Assembly (NCBI GenBank): GCA_043733485.1 | Contig: JAYTGN010000305.1 | Location: 1-24,087, forward strand | Reading direction: 5' to 3' | DNA from: Urbifossiella sp043733485 | GTDB taxonomy: Bacteria; Planctomycetota; Planctomycetia; Gemmatales; Gemmataceae | Length of the DNA: 24,087 bases | Shown: one piece after another, positions 23,605-24,087 of the stretch | Numbering within the stretch: position 1 is the stretch's first letter | Layout: every line of letters starts with the position of its first letter | Program-made: the position numbers and the translations under genes | The notes under the pieces: model-generated | Databases searched by the model: none | The model's input: the letters and a program-made list of their open reading frames with translations, nothing else | Told to the model about the DNA's origin: nothing

Positions 23605-23950
23605 GCGCGTACTCCTGCACGACCATGACGAGTTGTGAAGCGCGGCACCGCAGGCGAGCCGAAGGCCGTCAGGCCTCGGGTTGCTTTTGATTTCGCGCGA
23701 CCGGATGGTGTGAAGGGATCGCTACGCAGGACGCGCAGAGACTTCCAACAGGCACCTCTTCTCCGGTGGGCCGTTCCGTGGCCCGACCGATATTCCCGCG
23801 GGTTCCGGTCCGCGAGTGCATCGGGTTCAGACGGTGGGTTCCGGTCCTCCGTCCGAACGAGCGGGATGGTAATAGACTTTGAGCTCAGAGAACAAGTGCA
23901 GTTTTTAAGGTGATTTTGACGTGGGTTCCGATTAGGATGACTCGGGGGAA
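23605..23950. other. Intergenic stretch without a supported gene
   Basis: I see no convincing gene here. A 92-codon frame (23635-23913, +) is rich in Arg and Ser without a ribosome binding site. A weak palindrome, CCGAAGGCC-GTCA-GGCCTCGG, lies near 23660-23679 and is probably another dispersed element. GC content drops near 23870-23935. Confidence 0.5.
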
Positions 23951-23966
23951 TGTTCCACGTGGAACG
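23951..23966. promoter_or_regulatory. parS-like site 1
   Basis: TGTTCCACGTGGAACG differs from the classic parS TGTTTCACGTGAAACA at three positions and keeps the central CACGTG and perfect 14-base dyad GTTCCACGTGGAAC. ParB of the chromosome segregation system binds such sites. Confidence 0.75.
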
Positions 23967-23991
23967 GTCGCCGCTCGCGGGCGTTCGGGTG

Positions 23992-24007
23992 CGTTCCACA
24001 TGGAACG
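23992..24007. promoter_or_regulatory. parS-like site 2
   Basis: CGTTCCACATGGAACG repeats the half-sites GTTCCA/TGGAAC of site 1 with one change in the core (CACATG for CACGTG). The centres of the two sites are 41 bp apart, about four helical turns. Confidence 0.6.
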
Positions 24008-24040
24008 CCGCCAGCTGGACTTTTAGATTTTGGCGAACCG

Positions 24041-24087
24041 GCGACGTAAGTCGCCGGGTGTGCGAGAAACCCGGCGACTTACGTCGC
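24041..24087. repeat. Perfect 19-bp inverted repeat at window end
   Basis: GCGACGTAAGTCGCCGGGT (24041-24059) is exactly complementary to 24069-24087 around the loop GTGCGAGAA. Each arm also contains a smaller palindrome, GCGAC-GTAA-GTCGC, so a branched structure is possible. It is probably a member of the dispersed palindrome set. It may continue beyond the window. Confidence 0.9.

Noticed and set aside
23635..23913. 92-codon + strand frame
   Set aside because: Arg/Ser-rich, no ribosome binding site, no recognisable domain, and overlaps a weak palindrome.

Overview
The window looks like a planctomycete chromosome segment, most likely from the Gemmata group (family Gemmataceae). The evidence is the high GC content and several hallmark families: a DUF1559 pseudopilin-like protein, a Uma2-family nuclease, an exported FKBP carrying the 'RLKVEGLDERCLPS' N-terminal motif, two secreted HEAT-like proteins of the kind usually fused to WD40 domains, and many interspersed palindromic repeats. 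This assignment is inference from family knowledge, not from a database search. Most genes are single-copy chromosomal functions. No integrase, transposase, phage gene or CRISPR array was seen.

Layout. Bases 1-90 hold two head-to-head REP-like hairpins, followed by a short Hsp70 (92-1663, -), two small HicB-like proteins without a visible HicA partner (1746-2212, -), a secreted HEAT-like protein (-) and a secreted single-pass membrane protein (+). From 10511 down to 4398 the minus strand carries an exported FKBP isomerase, an AhpD-like protein, a lipoprotein, a CPBP intramembrane protease homologue, an alpha/beta hydrolase, a PmtA-like methyltransferase and a bacterial GH3 acyl-amido synthetase. 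The hydrolase and methyltransferase overlap by one base. The AhpD, lipoprotein and CPBP genes are 1-6 bases apart. This is the best candidate for an undescribed lipid or acyl-conjugate module. A divergent secreted amidohydrolase, a Uma2 nuclease, a HEAT-repeat protein and an L-threonine dehydrogenase-like SDR follow. The HEAT gene is flanked by 50-bp direct repeats, one of which is an orphaned SDR gene end.

Between the SDR (ending leftward at 15936) and a DUF1801 gene lies about 400 bp with a strongly structured RNA candidate on the + strand. It has six successive hairpins ending in a perfect GNRA-loop intrinsic terminator, preceded by a promoter-like element. I could not match it to any RNA family I know. 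Next come a DUF1559 protein, ribosomal protein L27 (rpmA, without rplU beside it) and apgM, convergent with rpmA across a shared terminator. Two tRNA-Pro(UGG) genes with matching upstream elements then bracket a HicB gene and an uncharacterised zinc-binding-type protein. The last genes are DNA polymerase X and a PseG-like sugar-nucleotide protein. The right end has two parS-like palindromes 41 bp apart and a perfect 19-bp inverted repeat.

Long open frames opposite the true genes are high-GC shadows and are not annotated. All functional assignments come from reading the sequences; no search was run.
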